From the NCBI GenBank assembly GCA_016744795.1, contig JADGDR010000002.1, forward strand, positions 112,548-176,547: a stretch of 64,000 bases of DNA, in the 5' to 3' direction. The translations under genes and the position numbers were made by a program. This document shows positions 52,975 through 61,623 of the stretch, one piece after another (positions within the stretch are counted from its first letter, which is position 1; the number at the start of each line of letters is the position of its first letter). This DNA comes from Sulfurospirillum sp. (GTDB taxonomy: Bacteria; Campylobacterota; Campylobacteria; Campylobacterales; Sulfurospirillaceae). The notes under the pieces were generated by a model. The model was not told where the DNA came from. It saw nothing but the letters and a program-made list of their open reading frames with translations, and made no database searches.

Positions 52975-55143
52975 ATGAGAGATACTTTACACGTTGATCC
53001 GTTACTACAGTGTTTGGTTATCATAACCAAATTAAATAATAAACCTTTTACAGCGGAGTCTCTCATTGAGGGGCTCCCCACTGAAAAAGGAGAGGCTGCT
53101 CCTGAACTGTTTTCACTAGAGAAACCAAAATCTGGTTTTTCACGTGCTGCAAAACGTGCTGGATTCACATCAAAACTAGTGAAAAGAGAAATTATAGAAA
53201 TTTCTTCGTTAGTACTTCCTTGCATACTTATGCTAAAAGACAATAAAGCTTGCATACTTGATGAGTTTGATGTAGGAAAAGAACATGCAAAAATAATTCT
53301 ACCAGATTATGAAGAGGGTGAGATATGGGTACATGTAAAAGAGTTAAATGAAGAGTATTTAGGTCATGCATTTTATCTAAAAAAAGAGTATAGACACGAA
53401 GATAAAGAGGATTTTGTTTTAGAAAGCTCAAAATTACATTGGTTTTGGGGAACTCTATGGAAATCAAAGAAAATTTATACAGATGTAGTTTTTGCTTCAC
53501 TTATTATAAATGTTTTTGTATTAGCTAGTCCTTTGTTTGTGATGAATGTTTACGACAGAGTTGTTCCAAATAATGCTATAGAAACCCTTTGGGTTTTAGC
53601 CATTGGTGTTGTTGTTGTGTATATGCTTGATACGATTTTAAAATTTATTCGAGCATATTTTTTAGAGGTTGCTGGTAAAAAGAGTGATATTATTATGTCC
53701 TCTATTATCTTTGAGCGTGTCATGGGATTAAATATGGCAGTGCGACCAAAATCAGTAGGGTCATTTGCAAATAATTTAAAAGAGTTTGAAAGTGTAAGAG
53801 GTTTTTTTACCTCTACTACTGTTGCAACTATTATTGATTTGCCTTTTATATTTATTTTTTTATTAGTTATAAAACTTATTGCTGGAGATATAGTATGGGC
53901 TCCTATAGGTATTATGATGGCTATTATAATATACACATTTTTTGTAAAAGGTCCATTAAATAGAAGTATTGAGAGTTCATACGAAGCTGCATCTCATAAA
54001 AATTCAGTTTTAATTGAATCACTTAGTAATATAGAAACTATAAAAACCATGGGTGCGAGTGGAAGTGCACAGTATCAATGGGAAGAGGCTTCTGGTGAGA
54101 TAGCAAATAGAGGTTTGAAAACTAGGATTTTATCAAATTCTGTTTCAACTATGACAGCTTTTTTCATACAACTTAACTCTGTTGCTGTAATAGTTTATGG
54201 TGTATATCTTATTCAAAATATGGAGCTTACCATGGGTGGTTTAATTGCCACAGTTATTCTCTCTTCAAGAGCTATATCTCCACTTGGTCAAGTAGCTTCA
54301 CTGTTAGCAAACTATGAACATACAAAAACAGCATATAGAAATTTAAATGATATTATGAAAATGCCAGTTGATAGACCAGAAGGGAAAGAGTTTATAAGAA
54401 GAGATGAATTCAATGGATTTATTGAATTTCAAAATGTTACATTTTCTTATCCTGATGAAGAAAAAAAGGCTTTAGATGATGTTTCATTTAAAATTGTTCC
54501 AGGAGAAAGGGTTGGCATTGTTGGAAAGATTGGTTCTGGTAAAACGACACTTGAAAAGCTTGTTTTAGGACTTTACAAACCAAACAGTGGAACTATTCTA
54601 ATTGATGGAATAGATATAAGTCAAATAGACCCAGCAGATTTGAGAAAAAATATAGGGTATGTTCCTCAAGAAGTGAATTTATTTAGAGGTAGTGTTAAAA
54701 ATAATATTATTTACAAAGCACCATATGTGAATGATGACCAAATGTTAAGAGCTTCAAAACTTGCAGGTGTTGATGACTTTGTTAAGCTTCATCCAAAGGG
54801 TTATGATATGCCTGTAGGCGAACGAGGCGATGGGCTTAGTGGTGGACAAAAACAAGCCATAGCAATTGCACGTGCATTTTTGTTAGACGCTCCCATATGT
54901 TTATTGGATGAACCAACAAATTCGGTTGATAATGTTATGGAAGTTCAAATAAAAAATAATCTTTCAAAAAATTTAACTGGGAAAACAACACTATTGATTA
55001 CTCATAAAAGTTCTTTATTATCTCTTGTTGAGCGACTTATAATTTTAGATAATGGAAAGTTAATAATAGATGGGAAAAGAGATGAAGTGCTTAAAAAATT
55101 AAATGCACCAACAAATATGGTAAGAAAAACAGATGGAAAATAG
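52975..55143 (+). CDS. Type I secretion ABC transporter/ATPase, LapB-like
   Basis: This 722-residue inner-membrane exporter has an N-terminal C39-like domain without catalytic Cys (about 1-130), six helices (about 155-430) and an ATPase with Walker A GKIGSGKT (517-524), LSGGQ (622-626), Walker B CLLDEPT and the H-loop LLITHKSS. C39-like domains bind RTX substrates in the unprocessed state, so the substrate is likely a large adhesin without a leader peptide. It is 3 bases after the tolC-like gene and overlaps the adaptor gene by 11 bases. The neighbouring adhesins are the evident cargo. Confidence 0.93.
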   Translation: MRDTLHVDPLLQCLVIITKLNNKPFTAESLIEGLPTEKGEAAPELFSLEKPKSGFSRAAKRAGFTSKLVKREIIEISSLVLPCILMLKDNKACILDEFDVGKEHAKIILPDYEEGEIWVHVKELNEEYLGHAFYLKKEYRHEDKEDFVLESSKLHWFWGTLWKSKKIYTDVVFASLIINVFVLASPLFVMNVYDRVVPNNAIETLWVLAIGVVVVYMLDTILKFIRAYFLEVAGKKSDIIMSSIIFERVMGLNMAVRPKSVGSFANNLKEFESVRGFFTSTTVATIIDLPFIFIFLLVIKLIAGDIVWAPIGIMMAIIIYTFFVKGPLNRSIESSYEAASHKNSVLIESLSNIETIKTMGASGSAQYQWEEASGEIANRGLKTRILSNSVSTMTAFFIQLNSVAVIVYGVYLIQNMELTMGGLIATVILSSRAISPLGQVASLLANYEHTKTAYRNLNDIMKMPVDRPEGKEFIRRDEFNGFIEFQNVTFSYPDEEKKALDDVSFKIVPGERVGIVGKIGSGKTTLEKLVLGLYKPNSGTILIDGIDISQIDPADLRKNIGYVPQEVNLFRGSVKNNIIYKAPYVNDDQMLRASKLAGVDDFVKLHPKGYDMPVGERGDGLSGGQKQAIAIARAFLLDAPICLLDEPTNSVDNVMEVQIKNNLSKNLTGKTTLLITHKSSLLSLVERLIILDNGKLIIDGKRDEVLKKLNAPTNMVRKTDGK

Positions 55144-56506
55144 TACTAAATTTACAAAAGTTCCTTCAAAAGAGATAAAAAAAGGTAAGCATTATAAGTC
55201 AGAAGATTTAGAATATATGAAATCTTTGAGTTCTGCAGTTTTAGAAAAATCTACAGTAAGCTCAAGATTGATTTTATGGGTTATAATTATAGCTATAGCT
55301 TGGTTGATTTTGTGGGCAAATTATGCTGAGATAGATGAGATAGCAAGAGGAAGTGGAAAAGTTATACCAACTCACAAAATACAAGTTGTTCAAAATCTTG
55401 AAGGTGGTATAGTCTCTGATGTTTTTGTAAAAGAGGGTGACGTAGTGAAGATAGACCAACCTCTATTAAAATTACAAGATATTCGTTTTTCAAGCTCTTT
55501 TGAAGAAAATCAAATTAAGATAAACGAACTTCAAGCAAAACTGACAAGGCTTGAAGCAGAATCTCTTGATAAACCTTTTAAAGTACCGAGACATGTTAAT
55601 AAAAAGTTTCAATTTCTTTTAGAGGATGAACAGAGTCTATATTACTCAGATATGTCACAACTACAAAGTTCATTAAATGTTATACTTTCCCAACTTACTC
55701 AACGAAAAAATGAGTTAATAGAAGCAAAAGCAAAAAATAGACAGTTAAAAAGAAGTTTGGATTTGATTGAAGAAGAGATAAGCATGAAAAAACCGCTTGT
55801 AAAAAGAGGAGTTGTTCCTAGTATCGATTTTTTAACACTAAAAAGAGAAGAGAATAATATTGAAGGGAATTTAGAAGCTACTACACTTTCAATTCCTAGA
55901 ATAAAATCAACCATAATAGAATCTAAAAGGAAGTATGAAGAAGTTAAGCTTATATTTCAAAACAAAGCAAAAAGAGAGTTTAACGAAGTAAAAGCAGAAC
56001 TTTCACGCATAAAAGAATCTTTGAATGCATTAGGTGATAGAGTATATAGAACAGTAGTTCGCTCCCCAGTATCTGGTACTATTAAACAACTTTTTGTAAA
56101 TACAAGAGGTGGTGTTATAAAACCAGGCATGGATATAGTTGAAATTGTACCAAATGAAGATAGTTTAGTTATTGAAGCAAAAATGAAACCTTCAGATATA
56201 GCTTTTTTGCATGTTGGACAAAAAGCTATTATTAAACTAACTGCGTATGATTTTTCCATATATGGTGGACTTAATGGTGAAGTGATTCATATTAGTGCAG
56301 ATACAATAACAGATGAAGAGGACAATACTTTTTATATTGTTAATGTAAAAGCACATAAAGATTATTTAGATTTTAAAAATCAAAAACTTTATGTTAAAGT
56401 TGGTATGGTTACAAGTGTAGACATATTGACTGGAAAAAAGACAGTGCTAGATTACTTACTAAAACCAATATTAAAGGCTAAAAATGAAGCCTTGAGGGAA
56501 CGATAA
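55133..56506 (+). CDS. HlyD-family membrane fusion protein
   Basis: This 457-residue periplasmic adaptor bridges the ABC protein and the TolC-like channel. It has one N-terminal membrane helix (LILWVIIIAIAWLILWANYA, about 43-62), the lipoyl/barrel start IARGSGKVIPTHKIQVVQNLEGGIV (about 69-94), a long coiled-coil hairpin (about 120-290) and the C-terminal barrel with VRSPVSGTIKQLFVNTRGGVI and LTAYDFSIYGGLNGEV. These are the signatures of type I secretion adaptors. Its gene lies 1 base before the LuxR-like regulator gene. Confidence 0.93.
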   Translation: MENSTKFTKVPSKEIKKGKHYKSEDLEYMKSLSSAVLEKSTVSSRLILWVIIIAIAWLILWANYAEIDEIARGSGKVIPTHKIQVVQNLEGGIVSDVFVKEGDVVKIDQPLLKLQDIRFSSSFEENQIKINELQAKLTRLEAESLDKPFKVPRHVNKKFQFLLEDEQSLYYSDMSQLQSSLNVILSQLTQRKNELIEAKAKNRQLKRSLDLIEEEISMKKPLVKRGVVPSIDFLTLKREENNIEGNLEATTLSIPRIKSTIIESKRKYEEVKLIFQNKAKREFNEVKAELSRIKESLNALGDRVYRTVVRSPVSGTIKQLFVNTRGGVIKPGMDIVEIVPNEDSLVIEAKMKPSDIAFLHVGQKAIIKLTAYDFSIYGGLNGEVIHISADTITDEEDNTFYIVNVKAHKDYLDFKNQKLYVKVGMVTSVDILTGKKTVLDYLLKPILKAKNEALRER

Positions 56507-56507
56507 T

Positions 56508-57122
56508 ATGAAAACAATATTGCTTTGTTCGGAATCAAAAACTCTATTAAAACATTGGGAAGCATCTTTGTTTGACACTTATTCAACACTTATAAAAATA
56601 AATAATGAGTGTAATTTAAAAAAATCTTTAGATGATAAAAGTGATGTTATACTGCTTTTAGATTCTAATTTTTTTGTAAATGTAAAAGAGTATTTAAACT
56701 CTTTAAAACAGAGTTATTCAAAGACAAAAGTATTTTTTATGGATGATTGTCCAACATTTAGAGTAGGTAAGTCTCTTTTACCATTTGGCATAAATGGTTA
56801 TGGCAATAGTAGACTTTCATCGGGGCATCTTCTACAAGCCATCACAATTATAACTAGTGGAAAGGTTTGGTTATATCCAGAGTTTATTCAACAACTCATA
56901 AAAGAAACTTCACTTATAAAAACAGATGATCACTCAAATAAACTTGAAATCCTTACATGTAAAGAAAAAGGCATAGCAAAATTAGTTGCCGATGGATGTA
57001 GTAACAAAATAATAGCTATGAGATGTAAAATAGCAGAATCAACAGTAAAGGTTCATCTTCGTAAAATTTACAATAAATTACATGTATCGGATAGACTCTC
57101 TTTAGCTCTTTTAATAAGATAG
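56508..57122 (+). CDS. LuxR/NarL-type regulator with degenerate receiver
   Basis: This 204-residue regulator has a C-terminal LuxR-type helix-turn-helix (about 143-204; LTCKEKGIAKLVADGCSNKIIAMRCKIAESTVKVHLRKIYNKLHV). The N-terminal part folds like a receiver but the acidic pocket is missing (LLCSESK where DD is usual) and the Lys of the KP motif is not recognisable; an Asp is present in LLLDSNF. Such domains are common in CsgD- and VpsT-type regulators of biofilm genes that do not rely on phosphorylation. It is the last gene of the secretion operon and directly precedes the first adhesin. Confidence 0.85.
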   Translation: MKTILLCSESKTLLKHWEASLFDTYSTLIKINNECNLKKSLDDKSDVILLLDSNFFVNVKEYLNSLKQSYSKTKVFFMDDCPTFRVGKSLLPFGINGYGNSRLSSGHLLQAITIITSGKVWLYPEFIQQLIKETSLIKTDDHSNKLEILTCKEKGIAKLVADGCSNKIIAMRCKIAESTVKVHLRKIYNKLHVSDRLSLALLIR

Positions 57123-57142
57123 ACTTAGGTAGTAGTGTAATA

Positions 57143-57170
57143 AACTCCCGTAAAAAGGGAGTTCCTTTTT
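57143..57170 (+). terminator. Terminator after the secretion operon
   Basis: AACTCCC and GGGAGTT (57143-57149 and 57157-57163) form a 7-bp hairpin with a seven-base loop followed by CCTTTTT, 20 bases after the luxR-like stop. Confidence 0.75.
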
Positions 57171-57184
57171 AAAATATTGTTGAA

Positions 57185-57204
57185 ACGTTACTAAAATGTG
57201 GTTT
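57185..57204 (+). promoter_or_regulatory. Element before adhesin 1 resembling the secretion-operon direct repeat
   Basis: ACGTTACTAAAATGTGGTTT matches the 51524-51543 element in 16 of 20 positions. It lies 99-118 bases before the adhesin ATG, just outside the 565-bp duplicated block, and is not found upstream of adhesin 2. Confidence 0.45.
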
Positions 57205-57228
57205 TTTCTATTTTTAGCTCAAAATCTA

Positions 57229-57793
57229 CTCACAAAGTACTATATAAAACTTTTTTAATACTTGATACTATATAAAAAGTGCAATACAAAAAGGAGTTTA
57301 TCATGGCAGCAGTAGGAACAGTAAAAGAGTTATCGGGTGAGGCTCAAGCAGTGGGAATAGATGGAAGTACAAGGGCATTGGTTTTAGGTGATGTTATAAA
57401 TGAAGGTGAAGTCATTTCTACAATAGGTGCAAACAGTAGTGTAAAAATAAGCTTTAATAACGGTAAAGAACTTGCTCTTGGTGGTGATGAAAAAAGTCTT
57501 ATGGATGACTCAGTAGTTTCAAGTGAAGTTGTAGCAGATAGTGATGTAACTGCAATCCAAGAAGCACTTCTTGCTGGAGAATCTCTTCCCGATGAAGCAA
57601 CAGCCACTGGTCAAGATTCTCCTGATGGAACAGGTGGTATTAATGAAGCATATACGGCTGAAAGAACTGATGGAAGAGGTGATGTAAATTCTTACAACCT
57701 TGGAACTGAACGTGGTGTGGCTGGAAATCTAGATGGAAATCAAAATGACCAGACAAATCAAGCTCCAGAAGCTGTTGATGATGTGGGTGTCGC
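57229..57793 (+). repeat. 565-bp perfect direct repeat, copy A
   Basis: Every base compared between 57229-57793 and 61059-61623 is identical (offset 3830). It spans 74 bases of leader and the first 163 codons of the adhesin. Identity ends abruptly on both sides. Confidence 0.97.
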
Positions 57794-60700
57794 TGATGAA
57801 GATGTATCTTTTAGAGGAAATATATTAGCTAATGATGTTGATGATGGATTGCCAAATCCAGATGGAGATTTGGATGTAGTTTCAGTAAACGGTACAACTC
57901 CAGATGCTTTTGGCAATATAGTAATAACAACAGAGTTTGGTGTATTGACACTAAATGCAGAGACAGGGGCTTATGAATATTTGTCTTTTAATGACTCTTT
58001 GGCTATAAACGAAAGTACTATAGAGAATTTTGAATATGTAGTCACAGATGGAGATAAAACAGATACTGCAACATTAAATATAACTTTAAATGGAACTAAT
58101 GATAAACCACTTGTTGCAGATATTAATATGGGTGACGGTCATTTAGACAGATTTACATTTGATGGTGTAAATCCTACTTTTTATAATAATGGGAGTAATA
58201 GTTATGGTGGGATGGCAACCGTAGATAATAATAGAATTCAAAGAATCAATAATACTACTGCAGAAGTTACTTTGCAAACAAAACTACCAAGTGGTTCAGA
58301 AGATTGGGATGGAGTAAAGATTTATTTGTACAAAGGAGAAGTGTTAACACTTACTTCAGACTCTGGTTTAAATGACTATTATCTAGGTATTGATGATAGT
58401 GATCATAGTAATGGCACATCAGATCCAGTCACTGGAGCATTTAAATGGGATACACTAGCTTTGACAACAGAAGCTGGGCAATCTGTATCTGTAACTGCCA
58501 ATAGTGATGGTTGGTATTATATAGGAACAGGAGCTATTAGTGGAGATAATTCACCTTATGCTTTATATAACACTACCATTACAATAAATGGAAAAAAAGT
58601 TATTTATGAAACACGAGATGCAGATAGTACAGATGGAGATACGATAGATGATGGAATTAATGTTATATCTGGAACACTAAGTGCAACAGATTTAGATACA
58701 ACAGATACACATCTTTTCCGCCTAATAGATTTAGAAGAATCAGAAATTGCAATAAATATAAAATATATAGATGCAGATAATGCTACACTTGATGAAGATA
58801 GTACTATACAAGTAGAAATTATACAAAGTGATGTAGATGTAAGTAAATTAGATATACAAAGCATAACATTAAAAGATAATGATGCGCAAGATAGAACAAG
58901 TGACTTTGATATTCGTGGAGATTTTAGTGCCTTAGGTGCTGGAGAAACTGTAACATTAAGGCTTCAATACATAGCAGATGATACTCATGGTTTTGGTGAA
59001 GGTGAATTACCAAATGAGTCTTCAGTAAGCAAACCAGCTTTTATTACAGTAACAATCACAGGAACAAATGACCAACCAGTTGTAAGTGATGTAACTGATA
59101 CTCAAGATGAAGCACTAAACGGTATCAATACATTTACAGGAACACTTGTAGCTGCAGATGAAGATGTAAATGATACACACACATATGAATTAGTATCAGG
59201 TACTATAGAAGAAAATTCAGGAATTGTTACAGGTCTTACCATAGTAGTAAATTCAGATGGAACATATAGTGTTGATGGTAACTTTAATGCTTTAGCAGTA
59301 GGAGAAACCTCAACCGTTACATTTGATTACATAGCAAATGATGGAACAAGGGACGCTAATGGGGAGTCAAATGTTTCTAAACCAGCAACAGTTACTCTTA
59401 CTATAGTGGGAACAAATGATGCACCAATCTTAACAGTAGCAGATATGAATGCAATTGAAGATGGTCAAGTTGTAATAGGAAATGCTAGCTTTACAGATGT
59501 AGATTTAAGTGATACTCATACTTATAGTGTAAGTGATATGCCAGAGGGAGAAGGAAGTGTAAGTATAGATCCTAAAACAGGAGAGTATAGTTACAACCCA
59601 GGTTCAGATTTCCAAAGTTTAGCACAAGGAGAGAAAACAGAAGTAAGTTTTAAAGTTACAGTAACAGATAATAATGGTGCAAGTGATACACAGACAGTAA
59701 AAGTAACAGTTACAGGTACAAATGATGCTCCAAATGCACAATCAGATACTATAACTAATATTGCAGATGTTGTTGTAAACACCTACACTTACGATAATCA
59801 AGAAGGTGTTACTGTAAGTGCAGATAAAGGAGATGTTGTAAATAAAGATGGTTCTTGGGGAATAGATAGTACTTGGCATGATACTTCTAAGCAAATAGAT
59901 GGTTTTGGTCATGATGAAACAATACGATTTGATTTTGCTAATGCAGTTAAACAAGCCACTGTTAATTTAACCAAGTTTAATGCATGGGGTACAGATGACA
60001 CGGCTCATTGGGAAGCATTTAATGCCGCTGGAGTGAAAATAGGAGAGGGAGATTATAATGAACATGGCAAAGATGTTTCTTTTTTAGTAAATGCTTCAGA
60101 ACCTATAACAAGAATAGAGATTACGGCGGTTGGTGTGGCGTCTGATTTTCTAGTAAAATCTATAGATACAGTAGCATTTGAAGCTAATCCTTTTGTAATT
60201 AAAGCAGGTACTCTATTAGCCAATGATACAGATGTTGATAATGGAGCAGTTCTTACTATAATTAGTGCAACCGATGGTGCTCACGGTACTGTTAGTGTAA
60301 ATAGTGATGGGAATATTGTGTATACACCAAACACAAGTGAGATAACTGAAAATGTTGTTGATGTTATTACCTATACAATATCAGATGAGCATGGAGCTAC
60401 ATCTACACAGAGTGTTGCTATAAATATCAACACAGGTGACACACTAAATACTTATAATCACCTAGGGGGACATACCTCTATTTCTACTGGTGAAGCAGAT
60501 GATGCTGTTGTTGTTATTGATGATATCAAAGAAAATGCAAATGTTGATATGGGAGCAGGCAATGATATTTTGTTTGTTGGAGATGACATCAAAGAACACG
60601 CAGATGTAAAAATGGGAGAAGGAGACGATACTTTAATCCTTGGGGGTGAAATTAAAGGAGATGCCAGTGTAGATTTTGGCTTTGGAGAAGATACTCTTAT

Positions 60701-60983
60701 TTTTAATAGTGCTGTTGATTCACTAAATCTTTCTCATATAGATAGTATTGAAATTATAAAGATTGATGGTGCAAATGTAACTGATACTATAAATATTGAT
60801 GATGTTTTTGGAGCAACTGATGGAAATAATTCACTTAGTATCACTGGCAACGGAGATATAGATATAGAAGCTGCTTGGGGTAGTGGTACTGTTCACGGTG
60901 ATGTAACAGTATTTGAAGCAACTTATGGTACTCAAACAGTACTTTTAGAGATAGACAATACTATAAATATAGATATTATCTAA
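57303..60983 (+). CDS. Large LapA-like adhesin 1 (retention module, VCBS repeats)
   Basis: This 1226-residue surface adhesin starts at the ATG behind AAAGGAGTTTATC. Residues 1-110 are a retention module (VGTVKELSGEAQAVGIDGSTRALVLGDVINEGE...) that keeps LapA proteins in the outer-membrane channel. Its usual TAAG protease site reads TATG (100-103). Then VCBS/cadherin-like domains follow, with NGTNDKP-, GTNDQP- and GTNDAP-type joints at about 270, 595, 705 and 810, plus a Ca-type beta-sandwich. The C-terminus has RTX-like GAGNDILFVGD and GEGDDTLILGG repeats (about 1085-1125) and a secretion signal. It is the likely cargo of the upstream type I system. Confidence 0.92.
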   Translation: MAAVGTVKELSGEAQAVGIDGSTRALVLGDVINEGEVISTIGANSSVKISFNNGKELALGGDEKSLMDDSVVSSEVVADSDVTAIQEALLAGESLPDEATATGQDSPDGTGGINEAYTAERTDGRGDVNSYNLGTERGVAGNLDGNQNDQTNQAPEAVDDVGVADEDVSFRGNILANDVDDGLPNPDGDLDVVSVNGTTPDAFGNIVITTEFGVLTLNAETGAYEYLSFNDSLAINESTIENFEYVVTDGDKTDTATLNITLNGTNDKPLVADINMGDGHLDRFTFDGVNPTFYNNGSNSYGGMATVDNNRIQRINNTTAEVTLQTKLPSGSEDWDGVKIYLYKGEVLTLTSDSGLNDYYLGIDDSDHSNGTSDPVTGAFKWDTLALTTEAGQSVSVTANSDGWYYIGTGAISGDNSPYALYNTTITINGKKVIYETRDADSTDGDTIDDGINVISGTLSATDLDTTDTHLFRLIDLEESEIAINIKYIDADNATLDEDSTIQVEIIQSDVDVSKLDIQSITLKDNDAQDRTSDFDIRGDFSALGAGETVTLRLQYIADDTHGFGEGELPNESSVSKPAFITVTITGTNDQPVVSDVTDTQDEALNGINTFTGTLVAADEDVNDTHTYELVSGTIEENSGIVTGLTIVVNSDGTYSVDGNFNALAVGETSTVTFDYIANDGTRDANGESNVSKPATVTLTIVGTNDAPILTVADMNAIEDGQVVIGNASFTDVDLSDTHTYSVSDMPEGEGSVSIDPKTGEYSYNPGSDFQSLAQGEKTEVSFKVTVTDNNGASDTQTVKVTVTGTNDAPNAQSDTITNIADVVVNTYTYDNQEGVTVSADKGDVVNKDGSWGIDSTWHDTSKQIDGFGHDETIRFDFANAVKQATVNLTKFNAWGTDDTAHWEAFNAAGVKIGEGDYNEHGKDVSFLVNASEPITRIEITAVGVASDFLVKSIDTVAFEANPFVIKAGTLLANDTDVDNGAVLTIISATDGAHGTVSVNSDGNIVYTPNTSEITENVVDVITYTISDEHGATSTQSVAININTGDTLNTYNHLGGHTSISTGEADDAVVVIDDIKENANVDMGAGNDILFVGDDIKEHADVKMGEGDDTLILGGEIKGDASVDFGFGEDTLIFNSAVDSLNLSHIDSIEIIKIDGANVTDTINIDDVFGATDGNNSLSITGNGDIDIEAAWGSGTVHGDVTVFEATYGTQTVLLEIDNTINIDII

Positions 60984-60987
60984 AATC

Positions 60988-61020
60988 AATGACCCCTTTA
61001 CATGTAGAGGGGTCATTTTT
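60988..61020 (+). terminator. Terminator after adhesin 1 with a palindromic loop
   Basis: AATGACCCCT (60988-60997) pairs perfectly with AGGGGTCATT (61008-61017), followed by TTT. The 10-base loop is TTACATGTAG, which contains the TACATGTA palindrome. Confidence 0.85.
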
Positions 61021-61058
61021 ATGTAAGGTATTAGTACTTTTACATGTAAACCTATATG

Positions 61059-61623
61059 CTCACAAAGTACTATATAAAACTTTTTTAATACTTGATACTA
61101 TATAAAAAGTGCAATACAAAAAGGAGTTTATCATGGCAGCAGTAGGAACAGTAAAAGAGTTATCGGGTGAGGCTCAAGCAGTGGGAATAGATGGAAGTAC
61201 AAGGGCATTGGTTTTAGGTGATGTTATAAATGAAGGTGAAGTCATTTCTACAATAGGTGCAAACAGTAGTGTAAAAATAAGCTTTAATAACGGTAAAGAA
61301 CTTGCTCTTGGTGGTGATGAAAAAAGTCTTATGGATGACTCAGTAGTTTCAAGTGAAGTTGTAGCAGATAGTGATGTAACTGCAATCCAAGAAGCACTTC
61401 TTGCTGGAGAATCTCTTCCCGATGAAGCAACAGCCACTGGTCAAGATTCTCCTGATGGAACAGGTGGTATTAATGAAGCATATACGGCTGAAAGAACTGA
61501 TGGAAGAGGTGATGTAAATTCTTACAACCTTGGAACTGAACGTGGTGTGGCTGGAAATCTAGATGGAAATCAAAATGACCAGACAAATCAAGCTCCAGAA
61601 GCTGTTGATGATGTGGGTGTCGC
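61059..61623 (+). repeat. 565-bp perfect direct repeat, copy B
   Basis: This is the second copy of the block at 57229-57793, including the ribosome site, start codon and 163 codons. Upstream of it the sequences diverge at once. Confidence 0.97.

Larger units (their letters stand above)
2207..61048. repeat. Dispersed palindrome TACATGTA (TTTACATGTAAA), at least 34 copies
   Basis: Copies counted by eye begin at 2207, 4756, 4972, 5011, 8982, 12720, 12744, 15367, 18819, 18972, 20327, 20571, 22592, 23066, 24453, 24509, 24555, 25110, 25512, 26215, 29142, 32296, 35253, 42809, 43370, 43612, 47397, 47427, 49604, 53330, 56954, 57079, 60999 and 61041. Many extend to TTTACATGTAAA. Most are inside genes, typically read as Leu-His-Val-Lys or Thr-Cys-Lys; a few are intergenic. 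The function is unknown. Confidence 0.9.

Noticed and set aside
2207..61048. TACATGTA as CRISPR repeats or a transposon inverted repeat
   Set aside because: Spacing is irregular, copies are single short palindromes, there are no spacers or cas genes, and no transposase is nearby.
57344..61437. Two identical 87-codon minus-strand frames inside the two adhesin genes (57344-57607 and 61174-61437)
   Set aside because: They are shadows of the duplicated 565-bp block; the coding signal is on the plus strand and no ribosome site or family match is seen.
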